Origin: Sclerotinia nivalis
Taxonomy: Eukaryota; Ascomycota; Leotiomycetes; Helotiales; Sclerotiniaceae
Length of the DNA stretch: 64,000 nucleotides
NCBI GenBank assembly: GCA_029531795.1
Contig: JAPEIS010000017.1
Coordinates: forward strand, 620,001 to 684,000
Direction: 5' to 3'
Below, one piece after another: positions 23,600-35,442 of this stretch. The position numbers and the translations under genes are program-made. The notes beneath the pieces are model-generated. The model had not been told where the DNA came from. It did no database searches and saw nothing but the letters and a program-made list of their open reading frames with translations. Position 1 is the first letter of the stretch. Every line of letters begins with the position of its first letter.

Positions 23600-26520
23600 A
23601 CGATAAAAGAAATCGAAGAAATTATTTCAAGACAATAGATATCATAACGAAGATGATAATTGATGCCCTTTTGCATTTGATAATAACAAATACAAATATA
23701 TCGATAAGAATGAAATAAAAGAATTAGCTAATCTGGATTTGTATAATATATTTCGCCAAAAGCCTACAAATGCTCGATCAATACTTAAGAAAACGAAGAA
23801 CTGAAGAAAGATCTATCGAACTATAACAGAAAGTCTTTTATTTTGGAAAACATTATTATATAGAAATCCAGAATTATATAAAGATAAAGATATTACAACA
23901 GAAATCATATATATTGATTTAAATAAATTTATACCTTATACATTTAGATATTTAGAAAGTAAATATCTACTAATACTCTGAATTTACTTTGTAATTTCGA
24001 TAACTACACTGGAAATTACACATTATAAATATTTAGAATCAAAAGTATTAGCTTTGATTTTTAAAGGGTTTTTTCCTACTAATATATATTGATATCCTGG
24101 ATTTTTGCTTTTATTTATTAATAATTTAGATCCTATCAATCCTCATATTGTATTCTCTATTACAACTTTGAAGTTTTATTATACTATATCAATATAAAAT
24201 TGATTTGCCAAAAAGATCTTTACTAAAGAGTTTCAATATATATTACAAACTTATACAAAGATACAAATAATGGATTTGGAAAAACTATTTGATTCTGTAT
24301 ATCATAATTGACTAGATATCCATCAAAAAGGTCGTCAATTTATAATTAAAAGAGCCAAATTAGTTTCTATCGAATAATTATCTCGAAAAACTTTATCAGA
24401 AATGTATCCTTATTGTTTTTTGAGAGAGAAAAACGATTAGGGACCAAAAAAGCCATAGAGAACAGGTATTGATAGAAATTATCAATTCAAACGATTATTA
24501 TATACCAAAGAAATAAGGAATATTTTAAGACAATAATTAATCAGCGATATTTTCGTTAAAGATGTTCTAGATAATGGATTGAAGATTATATGTAGTAAAG
24601 ATGATAGCTGCTCTAACAATTTCATTACTTTCAAATCTATAATATATAGTTTGGAGAAATACAAAGAGCAAGATCAAACTGATCTTATGAATTTTGTTTG
24701 CGAGTATGAAATTGATCTTCAATTGATGAACTTATACCGAGGCGAACAATTCTGGGTTACTTATCATTTATTGAAGTTAGTTATTGATGTTTATGGTATT
24801 CTTCATTATGATATAGATTGCAAATTAGGATTGTAACTTAAACAAAAGTATCCTCTTGTAGCCAATCGAATAACCGTTGTTATGAATGCATTTTATGCTT
24901 ATACATATATAATCAAGTATCAATTAGAATATGGATTTTTCCGAATACTAGATGTCTATTTGTCTTGTAGGGAGTATACCGAAAGAGATTGGTTTAGAAA
25001 GTCTTCTATGGTAATCTATTATCGATGTTCGATTGTATTATATCGTGAAAGTCTTTTAATCGAATACTCCTTTTGGTATAATCGAGATTAATATTCAAAA
25101 TCAGATTATATTCTTTAGAGAAAGTATAAGAAAGCTTTAAAGGAATTAGTTCATTATACTGAAACAATGAAAGAAGCAATTCTAAGTTTTCTAGAGTTAG
25201 GATTAATGGATTCGTTTGAAAACGATATATTCCCAATATTCGAAAAGTTTGCATCAGTATAAATTGCCTGGATCAAAGTCAAAAAGATTGTAACAAATGA
25301 GAAGGCAAAAGAGTTGTTATTATATAAATATCTTTGGAAATTGATTTATCTTGAAAATGAAATATGATATCACGGAGGCAGCAGACAGGATAACAGAAAT
25401 CACTTTTATTAATAAGACGTAGCTCGAAGAGCTACGTTTCTATAGAAGGAACGGTTCCTTAAATACATTTATGTGTAGCGCTAGCCCCGACCGGGGCTAG
25501 CCTACACTTATCCGAGGTCCGACTCCTATGGGTCGGAACCCGAGCGGTCTCCGTATACCATATACGGGGACCCCGTGACATATGATATGATTATGATCAA
25601 GCGATACTTTATGACGAAGATGTTCATATACTTCGAATAATTCCCAAAATCAATTCAAAATCGAAGTCTAATCCGGTAAAATATAAGATATGATATCTAG
25701 ATGGAGCTTGTATTTTACAGTAATTGATGGATAATGTTATCAAAAAAAACCAACAAAGTGTTATTGAAAAAACTTTATATTCGAGATTATTGGAGTATTG
25801 ATGGGGATCTATATTCTATATATTTAAAAATATTTATTTAGGAATGTATTAAATATGAAGTTGAGATATATCAAAAAGAGATCGCATTTCGAGTACAAAC
25901 ATTTCGGAATATCAGAAATCAAAATGACTTTTGTAGTATTAAGGAGTCTGGTAAGTAATACAAAAAATTATACAAGAGTATTCCTTTAATTCGATGTTGT
26001 ATTGATAAGATCAATGGATTAATTCATCAATTTCCTGATGATGCTTTAAAGTCATCATTAATCGATTTAAAAAGCTTTGATATGGTGGATCTAGAAGATT
26101 TATGTAATCTTTCTATCTAGAAATATCAGATTGTATATGCAAAAGGATTAGGTTTGGATCAGCTTGATGTGGATATTCAAAAAGCTTTAAATGATATATT
26201 TATTCTGTAAGGAATTGATTTTTGGTATAAGTATTATAAAGCTAAAGAATAATTATATATATACAAAGAATAATAGTTATATTTAGCAAGATAGATTATT
26301 GATAAGACAAAGAAGATTATAATCCTTTAGGAATCATTATTGTTCGGAAACTTTAAACATTTTCTAGGTATAGAATTGATGGATCTTATTCTTATGATTA
26401 AATCTATAATAGAATATAGCGATACTTTTATAGATTTAACTACAAAAGGGATTTTACAAAATTAATATTCTTTTGATATTATTATTTAGTATAAAAATGC
26501 TGATTCGTGTTCTCTTCGAG
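23600..26520 (+). pseudogene. Decayed KDZ-like (Kyakuja-Dileera-Zisupton) transposase
   Basis: Conceptual translation over many stops gives a discontinuous match to what I know of fungal KDZ transposases. A GFFPTN...FSITTLKFYY block lies near 24070-24190. The stretch ILHYDIDCKL (about 24800) resembles the family LLYDIGCQL. NRITVVMNAFYAYTYIIKYQ (about 24870-24925) resembles RITFxVSVFHAYGHxWxCQ, with His-to-Tyr and Cys-to-Tyr changes of the RIP type. YTERDWFRKSSMVIYYRCS resembles the GERxWS...LIxxxRVS region. The frame is shared by 24579-24836 and 24882-25091, separated by stops. A solo LTR is inserted at 25368-25580 and the pseudogene continues after it. The assignment rests on remembered motifs, not on a search. 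Confidence 0.5.
25368..25580. mobile_element. 213-bp solo LTR, copy 1
   Basis: The element begins TATCACGG and ends CCGTGACA. The 3' end predicts a TGTCACGG start, so the second base has changed G to A. It is bounded by a perfect 5-bp target-site duplication TATGA (25363-25367 and 25581-25585). Ends of TG...CA type, short inverted termini and 5-bp duplication define an LTR; no internal region is attached, so it is a solo LTR left by recombination. It carries consecutive hairpins: 25417-25437 (9-bp stem, GAA loop), 25446-25460, 25474-25506 and 25546-25572 (12 pairs including one T-G). It is GC-rich within an AT-rich pseudogene, so it inserted after, or escaped, the RIP there. Confidence 0.85.
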
Positions 26521-27471
26521 TTAAGAATGTTTGAATAAAGTATTGGATCTTTTATCATTATTCAAAAAAAAAAAAAATCTATAAATACAATCTATTAAGG
26601 GTATTATATATAATCAAAAAGCAAACAAATCATAAGACGAAGAAAGAAGAAGTATTGAAGAACAAGAAAAAGAAAAAAAAGATGAAGATGAAGAAGAAGA
26701 AAACGAAATTGAATATAATTTGTATAAAACAAAAGAAAGAGATAATAAGAATACTCGATAATTTCAAGATGAGATATTGATTTATAATCAATATCTAGAT
26801 CAAAAGAGAGTATTAAATGAAGAACTAGAAGTAGAGAATGAGATAAAGAATATCGAAGGTAATAAAGTAGATAGAAACATCGAGGATATAGAAATGAGCA
26901 AATCAATGTAATTCAAAATAGGATTATCTCAAACTTTATATATTTATTTTTTAACATTTTAGATTATTTTAGAAAACTTAATTTAAGCTTTATGAGTTTA
27001 TCTTTTAGTATTTCAGATTATCTTAGAAAACTTAATTCAAGCTTTATAAGTTTATTTTTTAGTATTGCAGATTATCCTAGAAAGCTTGAGATTATCTCAA
27101 TCTTATTACAAATCACTTCCCATTTACGATATCAAATTCATATAACTCAATATATTATAATATAATTATAAAAAACTTTCAACTTTTCATTCTTTTAGCT
27201 TTTAATCTAAACTTATTACTAAATAATCTCCTCAATTTATAACCTCTTTAACTTATAATCTCAAACTCATGAAAATTCTCTATAAATTAATTAGCTTCCC
27301 TTTCATTATCATTATCTTCTTCTTCATTATCATTACTATCTAAAAGTTTGCCATTTGAATCATATCCAATTTTAACCAGTTCCAAATATTCGTTATATTT
27401 TCGTATATCGAAATTAAAGGATATAGTCTTTTGATTCGATAATTTTAATCGTTTCTAAATTATAAATATAA

Positions 27472-29100
27472 TCAGTAAATGCAAACTTCAAAATGGATAT
27501 TGAAGAAACTTATATTGGATCTACTATCATTTCTAATCTCTTCTTCATTATTATTCTCTATATTATCAACAATAATATCAGCATTAGTATCAGCATCAGT
27601 AGTAGCAGCAGTAACATCAGGACCAATATCAGTACCAAATCCTGGAGGTAATGCACCTCGTCCAAATGGCGGAGGAGCTGGTATACCCGGGAGATCAAAT
27701 TTTGGAGGTGATACACTTCGTCCAAATGGCGGAGGAGTTGGTACACTCGGGAGATCAAATTTTGGAGGTGGTGCACCTCGTCCAAATGGCGGAGGAGCTG
27801 GTATACCCGGGAGATCACTACCTCTTTCATTAGCAGGATTAGCTAAACCATTTAAACCATTTCTTTTGGTAGTTGATCTCGCATTAATATCAACATTAGT
27901 ATCAACAATGTCAATATTTTGAATAGGTCTAAGATATGAAGGTTTAATATGTTGTTTATCTTTAAAACCTCGATCTTTCAAAACAGGTTTTGTGTTAAAT
28001 AAAGTTCCTTGTGGCGATTCAGGAATCTCCTTCTATCGATCAGTACTATGGTTAGCAGACTCATCTTCGTTGCTAGCTTTAGATTCATCTCCGTTGTTAG
28101 CCCTAGACTCATCCTTGTTGCTGGCCCTAGGCTTATCCCCATCGCTGGCTCCAGGCTTATCTCTATCGCTAGCCCGAGACTCATCCCCGTTGTTGGCCCT
28201 AGACTCATCCTTATCACTGATTTCAGATTCATTTCTGTTGTTAGTTTCAATACGATTCCTATTTATCTTTTTTGTTTTCAAGATACCTTCTGTAATCAAT
28301 TTTGCCTTTCTTTTTTCTTGCAGATAAGCTATAATTGTTTCTATTTCCTTGCAAGATTAACATTCCCAATAGATATCAATGTTGTCCATCATCGATTTTA
28401 ATATAATCTGTGATACTGGTTCCTTTAGAATGATTAATGGTGTCGAGGTTTTGCTCCAGGAATTTTCGAGTTGAGGGTTCCATTTATAATTGTTGTTTGG
28501 AGCGTGTCGATTATGTTGTTTCTTTTTGCTATCAATCGGAATAAGTAATCCAGATTTTATGAATATAATCTTGTTGTTTTTGAGCTGTCGATAGAGTTTG
28601 GTTGTGAGTAATTGTTGGATGGTTTTGTTGTAATTATCGATTTCCATAAAGGTCAAGAATTTAATCCATTTTTTCGGATTTTTTTCTCAATCAAATTGAA
28701 GCAATAGATTGTTTGTATATTGGTTCCAACGAATAAAAGTTAAATAATTTTCGGAATACGAAATTCGCGTTTGCTGTTTGTGTATAAATTCCAAAATGTC
28801 AATATCTGCAATTGTCTTTTGGTCTTTTGGAATATGAAAATCCGATAGATCTTTCAATAATGCAAGTTGTGTAATGATAAGGGCTGAATATGGTACTCGG
28901 ATCTAATCCTTTCGATTAATCTCAATTGTAATTTCCTTTGTTCTATTTTCGTTATTGGTAGATAATTCGGAATCTGATTCAGTTTCCATATTCTTCTTTT
29001 TCTTGTCTTTAAACTTTTGTAAATCATGTATATGAATTTTGAAAAACAATTCATTATCCTTCAAAATTCTGGATGAAATACTTCGGCTTTTTTGAATAGG
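27472..29100 (-). pseudogene. Decayed gene with Pro-rich and octapeptide tandem repeats, unknown family
   Basis: One minus-strand reading frame runs about 540 codons with no frameshift and only four internal stops: TAG 28905-28903, TGA 28689-28687, TAA 28359-28357 and TAG 28035-28033. Every stop can arise from CAG, CGA or CAA by C-to-T change. The N-terminal part is Lys/Glu-rich with FIRWNQYTNNLLLQFD and WIKFLTFMEID. The middle carries about eight copies of an 8-residue unit (DESRANNG-like; 24-bp period, 28060-28250). The C-terminal part has three copies of a 20-residue unit (IPAPPPFGRG...PPKFDL; 60-bp period, 27642-27820). No catalytic motif is visible. It may be the accessory gene of a transposon or a lost host gene. 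Confidence 0.55.
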
Positions 29101-29900
29101 ATCGGATAGAGTATAAGTTTTCTTAGCTAGAAGTATTGTATATATTGTTTTGAAGATACATATATTATCGATTCATACTAATTGTATTCGAAAGATAAAT
29201 GTAAAGGTGTAATAATTTCGTAAAATAAAAGGGAGATAAAAAGATACAGAAGATGTAGAAGGTATAAAAGATATGGAGGTTCAATCGATTTGTAAAAAGA
29301 GAGATAGAAAAATACGAAAAGTGTAAAAGGTATAAAGATATGATAAGTTTGTAAAAAGAAAAGAAGGTAAATAGATACGAAGAATGTATAGATTCGATTA
29401 ATTTATAAAAAAGAAAAGGAGATAGAAGAATATACTAAGGGGATATAGATTCAGTTTTACGATAAAACTGTAACTATAATGATATAATTCAAATTTAATG
29501 CAAGGAAATTCATATAGGGAAGCTTTAGTTTCTTTAAATCTCTATATGTTTTCTTACTTTACCTTTCTTTAAAATTCATAAACAATATTTATTTGTGATA
29601 ATATATGTATATTAATTTTATTTATTGTTCAATACAATGGTTAGTATTATATTCGATTTCATTAAATAATGAATATTAATTAATCAATAAGGATAACGAA
29701 ACATTTTGTAGAATTGAATTGTTTGTTGTAGAGTTCGATGACTATAGGCGTTCAAAATCAAACAATCCAGAATGGCGAATGCAATTCGAAATTGAAGGGT
29801 ATTCTATTCTTGAATATAAATTATAGGATCGTTTTCATATAAGATCAAACCCTGTTTGCTTTTTTAAATAACTTTAATAGTTGATAATAAATCAAATTTG
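29100..29900. other. AT-rich intergenic spacer with degenerate repeats
   Basis: Repeats of the type GTAAAAAGA(G/A)AG(A/G)AGATAGAAA and AAGATACGAAGAATGTA recur between 29220 and 29450, suggesting a decayed minisatellite. No gene is supported. Confidence 0.35.
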
Positions 29901-30616
29901 AAAGAAAGATACAATAATTATCTACTTTATCTATATCTTTACAAAAATCCTCAATTACTTCTTTCATTATTCCTTCCAATACCTTCTTTCTCGAACCTCC
30001 TTCCGGAAACCCTTCCTCTTTCAATTCTGCTTTCACAACTCGTTTTATCGATAATCCTTCTCTTTCATCTATTATTATATCCTCTATCGATCAATCTTAC
30101 CCAGTTGATTATACCATTGTGCGACAAGCTGTATCAGCATTATCTCCAAAATCAAGAAAACAATCAATTGTTTCTTTAATTCATTCTTTCTTCAAATATC
30201 ATACATTTAGCTCTATCGAAGAAGATTGTATATCCAAAATACTCGATGAGTATACCGAAAGTTCCAAATCAGTAATTACTATATAATAGATTAATCAAAT
30301 TTTAATTGAGAAGGGGTTTGATGATATAAATTTGATTTTTTTATTGGTTTATAATACATTAAACTATAATAATATTTCTAAATAAACAATTGTAGAAAAT
30401 AAAATCGGTTTTTTTTTATCGATTATATTAAACTTTAAAGAATGCAAAAGCAGATTTACAAATAAAGTATTCGAAATATTTAACGAAGTAAGCGAATATA
30501 TAAAAGAAAAAAGAAAAAAACAAAAAAAGGAAAAGAAAAAAAAAGAAAAGAGAAAAAAGAATAAAGGATATATTGTTCGTTTGGATCGAGAAAAGGAAAT
30601 CAAAGCTTTGGAGTAA
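29900..30616 (+). pseudogene. Possible decayed Lys-rich protein gene, unknown family
   Basis: A plus-strand frame ending with TAA at 30614-30616 is open for about 110 codons from about 29900 (...EPPSGNPSSFN...QSYPVDYTIVRQAVSALSP...), then is broken by TAA TAG near 30282 and TAA near 30382. It resumes in the same frame to a Lys/Glu-rich C-terminus (FTNKVFEIFNEVSEYIKEKRKKQ). No frameshift is needed. The opposite strand also has a plausible frame at 29845-30090, so strand assignment is uncertain. I recognise no family. Confidence 0.3.
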
Positions 30617-30829
30617 TAAGCTATAACTTGATATAGTGATAATGTTTTGATATGTAATCGACGAAGTAGATGAATTATTACTGATTTTAATAATAATATT
30701 ATACTTTTAAAGCTTGATTGATAAAACTAATAAACTATAATAATTCTAATCGTAATGCTTTGGATTTAGTATTGGCTTTAAAAAGTAATTATATAATAAT
30801 TAGAAATGTATCTCTATAAATTGTATTGA

Positions 30830-31083
30830 ATAACCTGCCCTCGATCTTAAAGATCGAGAATGGTATATATAGATTTAATAAAAGTTATCTAGCCGACAAA
30901 AGGCATCAATTAAACTAGGCTTCGATCTGTATAATATCAGAAGAGGGTTGACGATCGTAAGGATCGATAAGATCTAGAAGGGCCTGATAACTAATATAAA
31001 ATGAAAAGTATAATAATCGTAGGGGATATAGTGATCATAGATCATCAATCATATAATCAAGCATCATATGATTACCTGTAACA
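30830..31083. repeat. GC-richer island in AT-rich DNA, hairpin-bearing
   Basis: This short segment is markedly less AT-rich than its flanks and holds a 19-nt hairpin at 30840-30858 (CTCGATCTT and its complement) plus GACGATCG/CGATCGATAAGATC words. It ends with CCTGTAACA, an LTR-like terminus. I found no matching start or target-site duplication, so I do not call an LTR. It may be a recent short insertion. Confidence 0.35.
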
Positions 31084-32401
31084 TATACTTATTATGAATT
31101 TATTTTATCTTTAGAAAAATGATTTAGTTATTGAAATTATCTTTACAATTATAAGATTATCTCTATATCTATAAGATTATCTCAAGAATATTTGTTATTT
31201 TTAATTTTTCTTTGTATTTTTTGTAAATTTCAAAACTTTTGATCTAGAAATATATTCAAGTTTATCTTAAACTTATTAAGATAAACTTATTGAATAAGTT
31301 TATCTCAATTCAGATTATTCGATATTCATCTTAAGTATATTGAAATAAACTTATTTAATACAATAATCTCAATTTGATTTTATCAAATATCATTTTAATA
31401 TTTAATTCAAAAATATCTTTGAGTTTATCTCAAGCTCAATATGATAAACTTATTGAATAAGTTTATCTCAATTCAAATTATTTGATATTCATCTTAAGCA
31501 TATTGAAATAAACTCATTTAGTGAGATAATCTCAATTGAATTTGTCGGGAAATTATTTTACGTGACACTAAGGGGGGATAAAGACGCTTTATTTGAGATT
31601 ATCTCAAGATAATTTTGGTAAAAAAAAACTCTTTGAAATTACTTTTTAAATTCAAATTATAATCTTTTGAAGATATTTTGAATATTCTAAGTATTATTTA
31701 ATTATAAGAATTTGAAATAATTTTTAAAATATTTAATTCTATTTAATTCAAAAAATAAAACTTTTTCTTAATAAAATTTAATCAAATACTATAAAAATAT
31801 ATAATCTTTTATGATATCTTTAAACTATATTATTCAATTTTTTGATTATTTTATTAATATATATATTAGTTATATTATTATAAATATTCATTATATAAAA
31901 TATTATATATTTGAAGAATTAATTACTTTTCATATTATTTTAATTAATAATATATTATTTATTCGAAATTATACTAGTAATTCGAATCGAATCACCAGTG
32001 AGCCTAATCAAAAGTATTATAATCACGAATTTACAAAACTATAAATTCAATCATTATTGAAAAAATTCGAATATTGATAACTTTCATTATTTTGTTTAGA
32101 ATTATAGTTCTAAGGATTTCCAAAAGTGATTTCAATCAAACTCGTTAATTACTATAGAATATAATATTGATATTGAAAATCTTTTATCTAATATGTTTTG
32201 ACCTTTTCATTTTCAATTCTCTAATACAAACAAATCTTCTTCCTTCTTCATTTCAATATCCTTTATATTTATTCTATCTTGATTTCCAATTTTAATAAAA
32301 CCAATCTATTTTATATATAATACCCTCCAAATCCTTTTTTGTAATTCTCTTAATCCTTTCTCTTTCGATTTATATTTCTCTTTGACCTCATCACATATAA
32401 C
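31084..32401. repeat. AT-rich DNA with a duplicated palindrome-bearing segment
   Basis: Segments 31247-31378 and 31421-31555 are similar. Each contains a 25-nt hairpin of GATAAACTTATT and its complement around one G (31280-31304 and 31443-31467), followed by CTCAATTCA(G/A)ATTATT. The remainder is A/T-rich with TGAGATTATCTCAA palindromic words. No gene is supported. Confidence 0.5.
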
Positions 32402-33750
32402 TTATATAACATCAAATAGAGTATAAACAAATTCAATACCATCTATCAACAAATATTTATCCCATTCGGCTTTCTTGAGTAAATTCTTTCTATATATTTT
32501 TGAAATATTATTATAACTTACCAAAAGCTTTTCGATAATATTCTTTCGCAAATCATAAATTTTAGAAAATGTCGATGGATCGAGGATCGGCGGATCGTGA
32601 TTCATATTGTTGATGGAGCCAACGCAATGTTCACCCAAGCCTTCATCCTTTTCGACCATTTCATCAGCTTCTAATCCTTCCATTGTTTTCAATCTATCTC
32701 TTTTGTTCATCATATTATCTATATCAATCGCTTTTTTCAATAATTCATATTCCTTTTTCCTTCCAATAGCTTCACATCCTGCCTGAAATTCCATTATACC
32801 GAAGCCTATAATTTGCAATTATACATAGAACTTTGCATTATCTTCAGACTTTATTATAATATACGATACACCAGAACCTCTATATCTTTTATAATCCCCA
32901 ATATAAAGAATCGTAGGTAATCCATTTGTATATATATCCTTTGTCTAATCAAATAATTAATCTTTTCGTTTGCTGATTTGTTCATCTCTGCAAGATTGCT
33001 ATAAAGCTACTGCAAAGACTTACAATGTTCAAGGCCCGAATCACCAAATCATCTTGTAACTTTTTTTGAATCACCCAATTCTTTGTATTATATTTTTCCC
33101 ATTCCTTTCTATCAGTATCAGATTTTGATGTTGGAAGAATTCTCGAAATCACTGTTTTGGACCCTAAACTTTTGATTGCCTTTTTATTATCATCGAAATA
33201 ACCTTTCCAGGCCCTAGCCAGATATTGAGAACGCTGCCCCATTGTCTGTAACCCTTCCATACCACCCTTGTATATATTATCTTGAACTTTTTTTTAGTAT
33301 AATCTTGCTGTTTTTTGCTTTGACTTGAAAAATATTCCAAACGTTTGGACCACAAATTGTAGTAGACTTGAATCCGATATATCGTGCATTAAGATATTTG
33401 TCTATTGTACGTTGAAGGATGGATGCGTAACGGCTAAGTTCTTTCGCAAGCTCGAATACATAGTCTTGTGTAGCATTTAGTTCTTTTGCGATCTTTTTGA
33501 ACTTTGATTGATTCATTTTCGTAGCTTTTGCAAGTACATCTAAGTGCAACATTGCATCTACACCGTCATCCTCGCTCTCCTCTGTATCATCATTATTCTC
33601 ATCTTCCTCCCTCTCTTGTTTATTCATAGAATCGTTTAGTATCGTATCATCGTTTATATTTTCGTTTATATCCTTATCCTCTATATTCTGTGCGCTTCTA
33701 TTGTTGATCGCTTGTTGATATCTATTCGTTAATATTGACACTTCGCTCAT
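32402..33750 (-). pseudogene. Broken gene with HMG-like WNIF motif, unknown function
   Basis: Minus-strand coding potential runs from MSEVSILTNRYQQ (33750), through an acidic Asn/Asp/Glu-rich region and an alpha-helical segment (KFKKIAKELNATQDYVFELAKE). Next comes a GPNVWNIFQ motif that resembles the start of fungal HMG-like repeats, then GGMEGLQTMGQRSQYLARAWKGYF and GFGIMEFQAGCEAIGRKKEYE. The frame shifts by one base inside an A8 run (plus strand T8, about 33288-33295): with seven A the frame continues as KKVQDNIYKGGMEG. A further shift or intron lies between about 32980 and 32820. I cannot name the family; the first 150 codons are intact. Confidence 0.45.
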
Positions 33751-34712
33751 CCCATCGATATCGAGGTTGTTAACATTATCAACAATATTGTTTATAACGC
33801 TGCTAGTTCTAACATTAATATATGGTTCTATAAATCTAATAATTAGTAAATTATCAAAAATTTGTTGAAATATCGATACATCGGCGTGATTACAAGCTCT
33901 CTTTTCAATTTTCCTTATACAAGATGACGTCTTTCTTAGGCTAGGCTTTGATGATGATAATGATAATACTATATTGTTATTAGTTTGAAATCGAATATGT
34001 ATATAGTAATGCTAAATACGAAATGATAAAGAAAGTAAAAAGAAAACGATTGCTTTGTTGTATCTAAGAAATAAAATATTGATGGTACATTAATCGTTTT
34101 AGCGTTTGCAAGAAGAATTTCTTTACTTTTTGGTTTAATTCATTTATTATTATATAATATTTCGAAAGTGATCAATCGTTGTATATTGTGTTTATATGTT
34201 TAAAACGCCTGTATAGACTTTAGCAACAAAACCAAATGATCTATATAGTATAGCATCAATTATAAATGGAGATTAATTGTATATAACTACCACCAGATCC
34301 TTTCTCTGATCTATCATTTGTGTCATTCCCCGGAGCATCCCCTCCACCCCCAGCTCCTCCTTCACCAGCATCACCTTTCCCAATTGATCTGCCAAATCCC
34401 GTCAAAACTGTATTTATAATCCATCCTCTAAAGAAAATACAACTATTACAAAAGCTATTAGCTATATTAAAAAAAACATATTCATTATCTTCAAATGATA
34501 AAATTAATAAAATTGAAAGAGATGAATAAAGATGATGAAAATGAAGGATACAACAAAAACAACGAAAGTAACAAAAGCGACAAAAGTATTGAGATCGATT
34601 TCTGTTCATTTCTAAACTTATAGAATATAAACAACAATATCATGGAAATTGAATAAAAATAATCATGTATGTTCTATTATATTATACACTTCCAATTTGA
34701 ATACTACTACTA
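33751..34712. other. AT-rich spacer at the end of the first AT-rich block
   Basis: No supported gene. A Gly-rich minus-strand frame at 34256-34609 coincides with a Pro-rich plus-strand frame at 34320-34529 over the same CCTCC-rich sequence; neither resembles a known protein. Composition rises sharply at about 34700. Confidence 0.4.
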
Positions 34713-35033
34713 GTAACTAGATGTTGGTGATTTGCACCCCGTTTTCAGCATCTTCCTCCCGCTGTTTTACGCGGCCATTCCACTCGCTTGACCACTTATC
34801 CTCAGGCCACCAGAACTTTAATGAGCTTAGGCTCTTGCTGCTTTACAGACGCTCTGCGATGACATACTTGTTCAATTCCCAAACTCCCAAACTTCCAAAC
34901 TCCACACCAACCTACCTGCTCACCTACTCTGCCTCTCCTTCTTGGACACCCTCCCCCCCCCCCCGGAAAACCGAAGGCATCCCCAAAGATGGTTTGCAAT
35001 CAAATGTAAGTCACAGCCACACTGAATTTGTGA
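34713..35033 (+). repeat. Dispersed repeat, unmutated copy
   Basis: A segment of about 320 bp that is GC-normal and is matched collinearly by 50349-50661, where most differences are C in this copy and T in the other. It contains a C14 run (about 34951-34964) and ends with GTAAGTCACAG(C)CACACTGAA. No coding capacity is recognised. It lies about 400 bp upstream of the DUF3435 gene. Confidence 0.8.
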
Positions 35034-35442
35034 TCAAAGGTATTTAATCCAGCTATCCCTCTATGTTATCTTCTCCATGGTCATCTTCTCTATTTTTCTA
35101 TCTCACCCTTCAGCTCTTCAAACTTTGCTCTTTTCTTTTATAAGCTTTTCCTCTACAAACTCCATTCTGGAATTCTTTAGTTCTGGCTCTTATGTATAAT
35201 TGAATATACATCACCAAAGCCCAAGAATTATCATTTTTCAATTATCAGAAACCAAACAAAAGCGACTTTTGAAGGTATCGATAACATCAGGTACAACCTC
35301 ATTATATTTTGAGTGTTACCAACTGTGACGGCCTTGTGTATCCTGTTATAGGTAAAAGATCCGCTTTATTCTCTAGCCTCCTTTACTATCACAACCTGCT
35401 AACGTCTCGTCGCAGAGCCATTGAGCCACCGGAAATCACGAT

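Noticed and set aside
27479..27922. Plus-strand Gly/Pro-rich frame over the 60-bp repeats
   Set aside because: The minus-strand frame extends over 1.6 kb in one register; the plus frame is its shadow.
30830..31083. Solo LTR ending CCTGTAACA
   Set aside because: No matching 5' terminus and no target-site duplication were found; kept only as a GC-richer island.
34256..34609. Gly-rich minus-strand frame and overlapping Pro-rich plus-strand frame
   Set aside because: Both derive from the same short CCTCC-rich sequence in AT-rich DNA and no family is recognisable.
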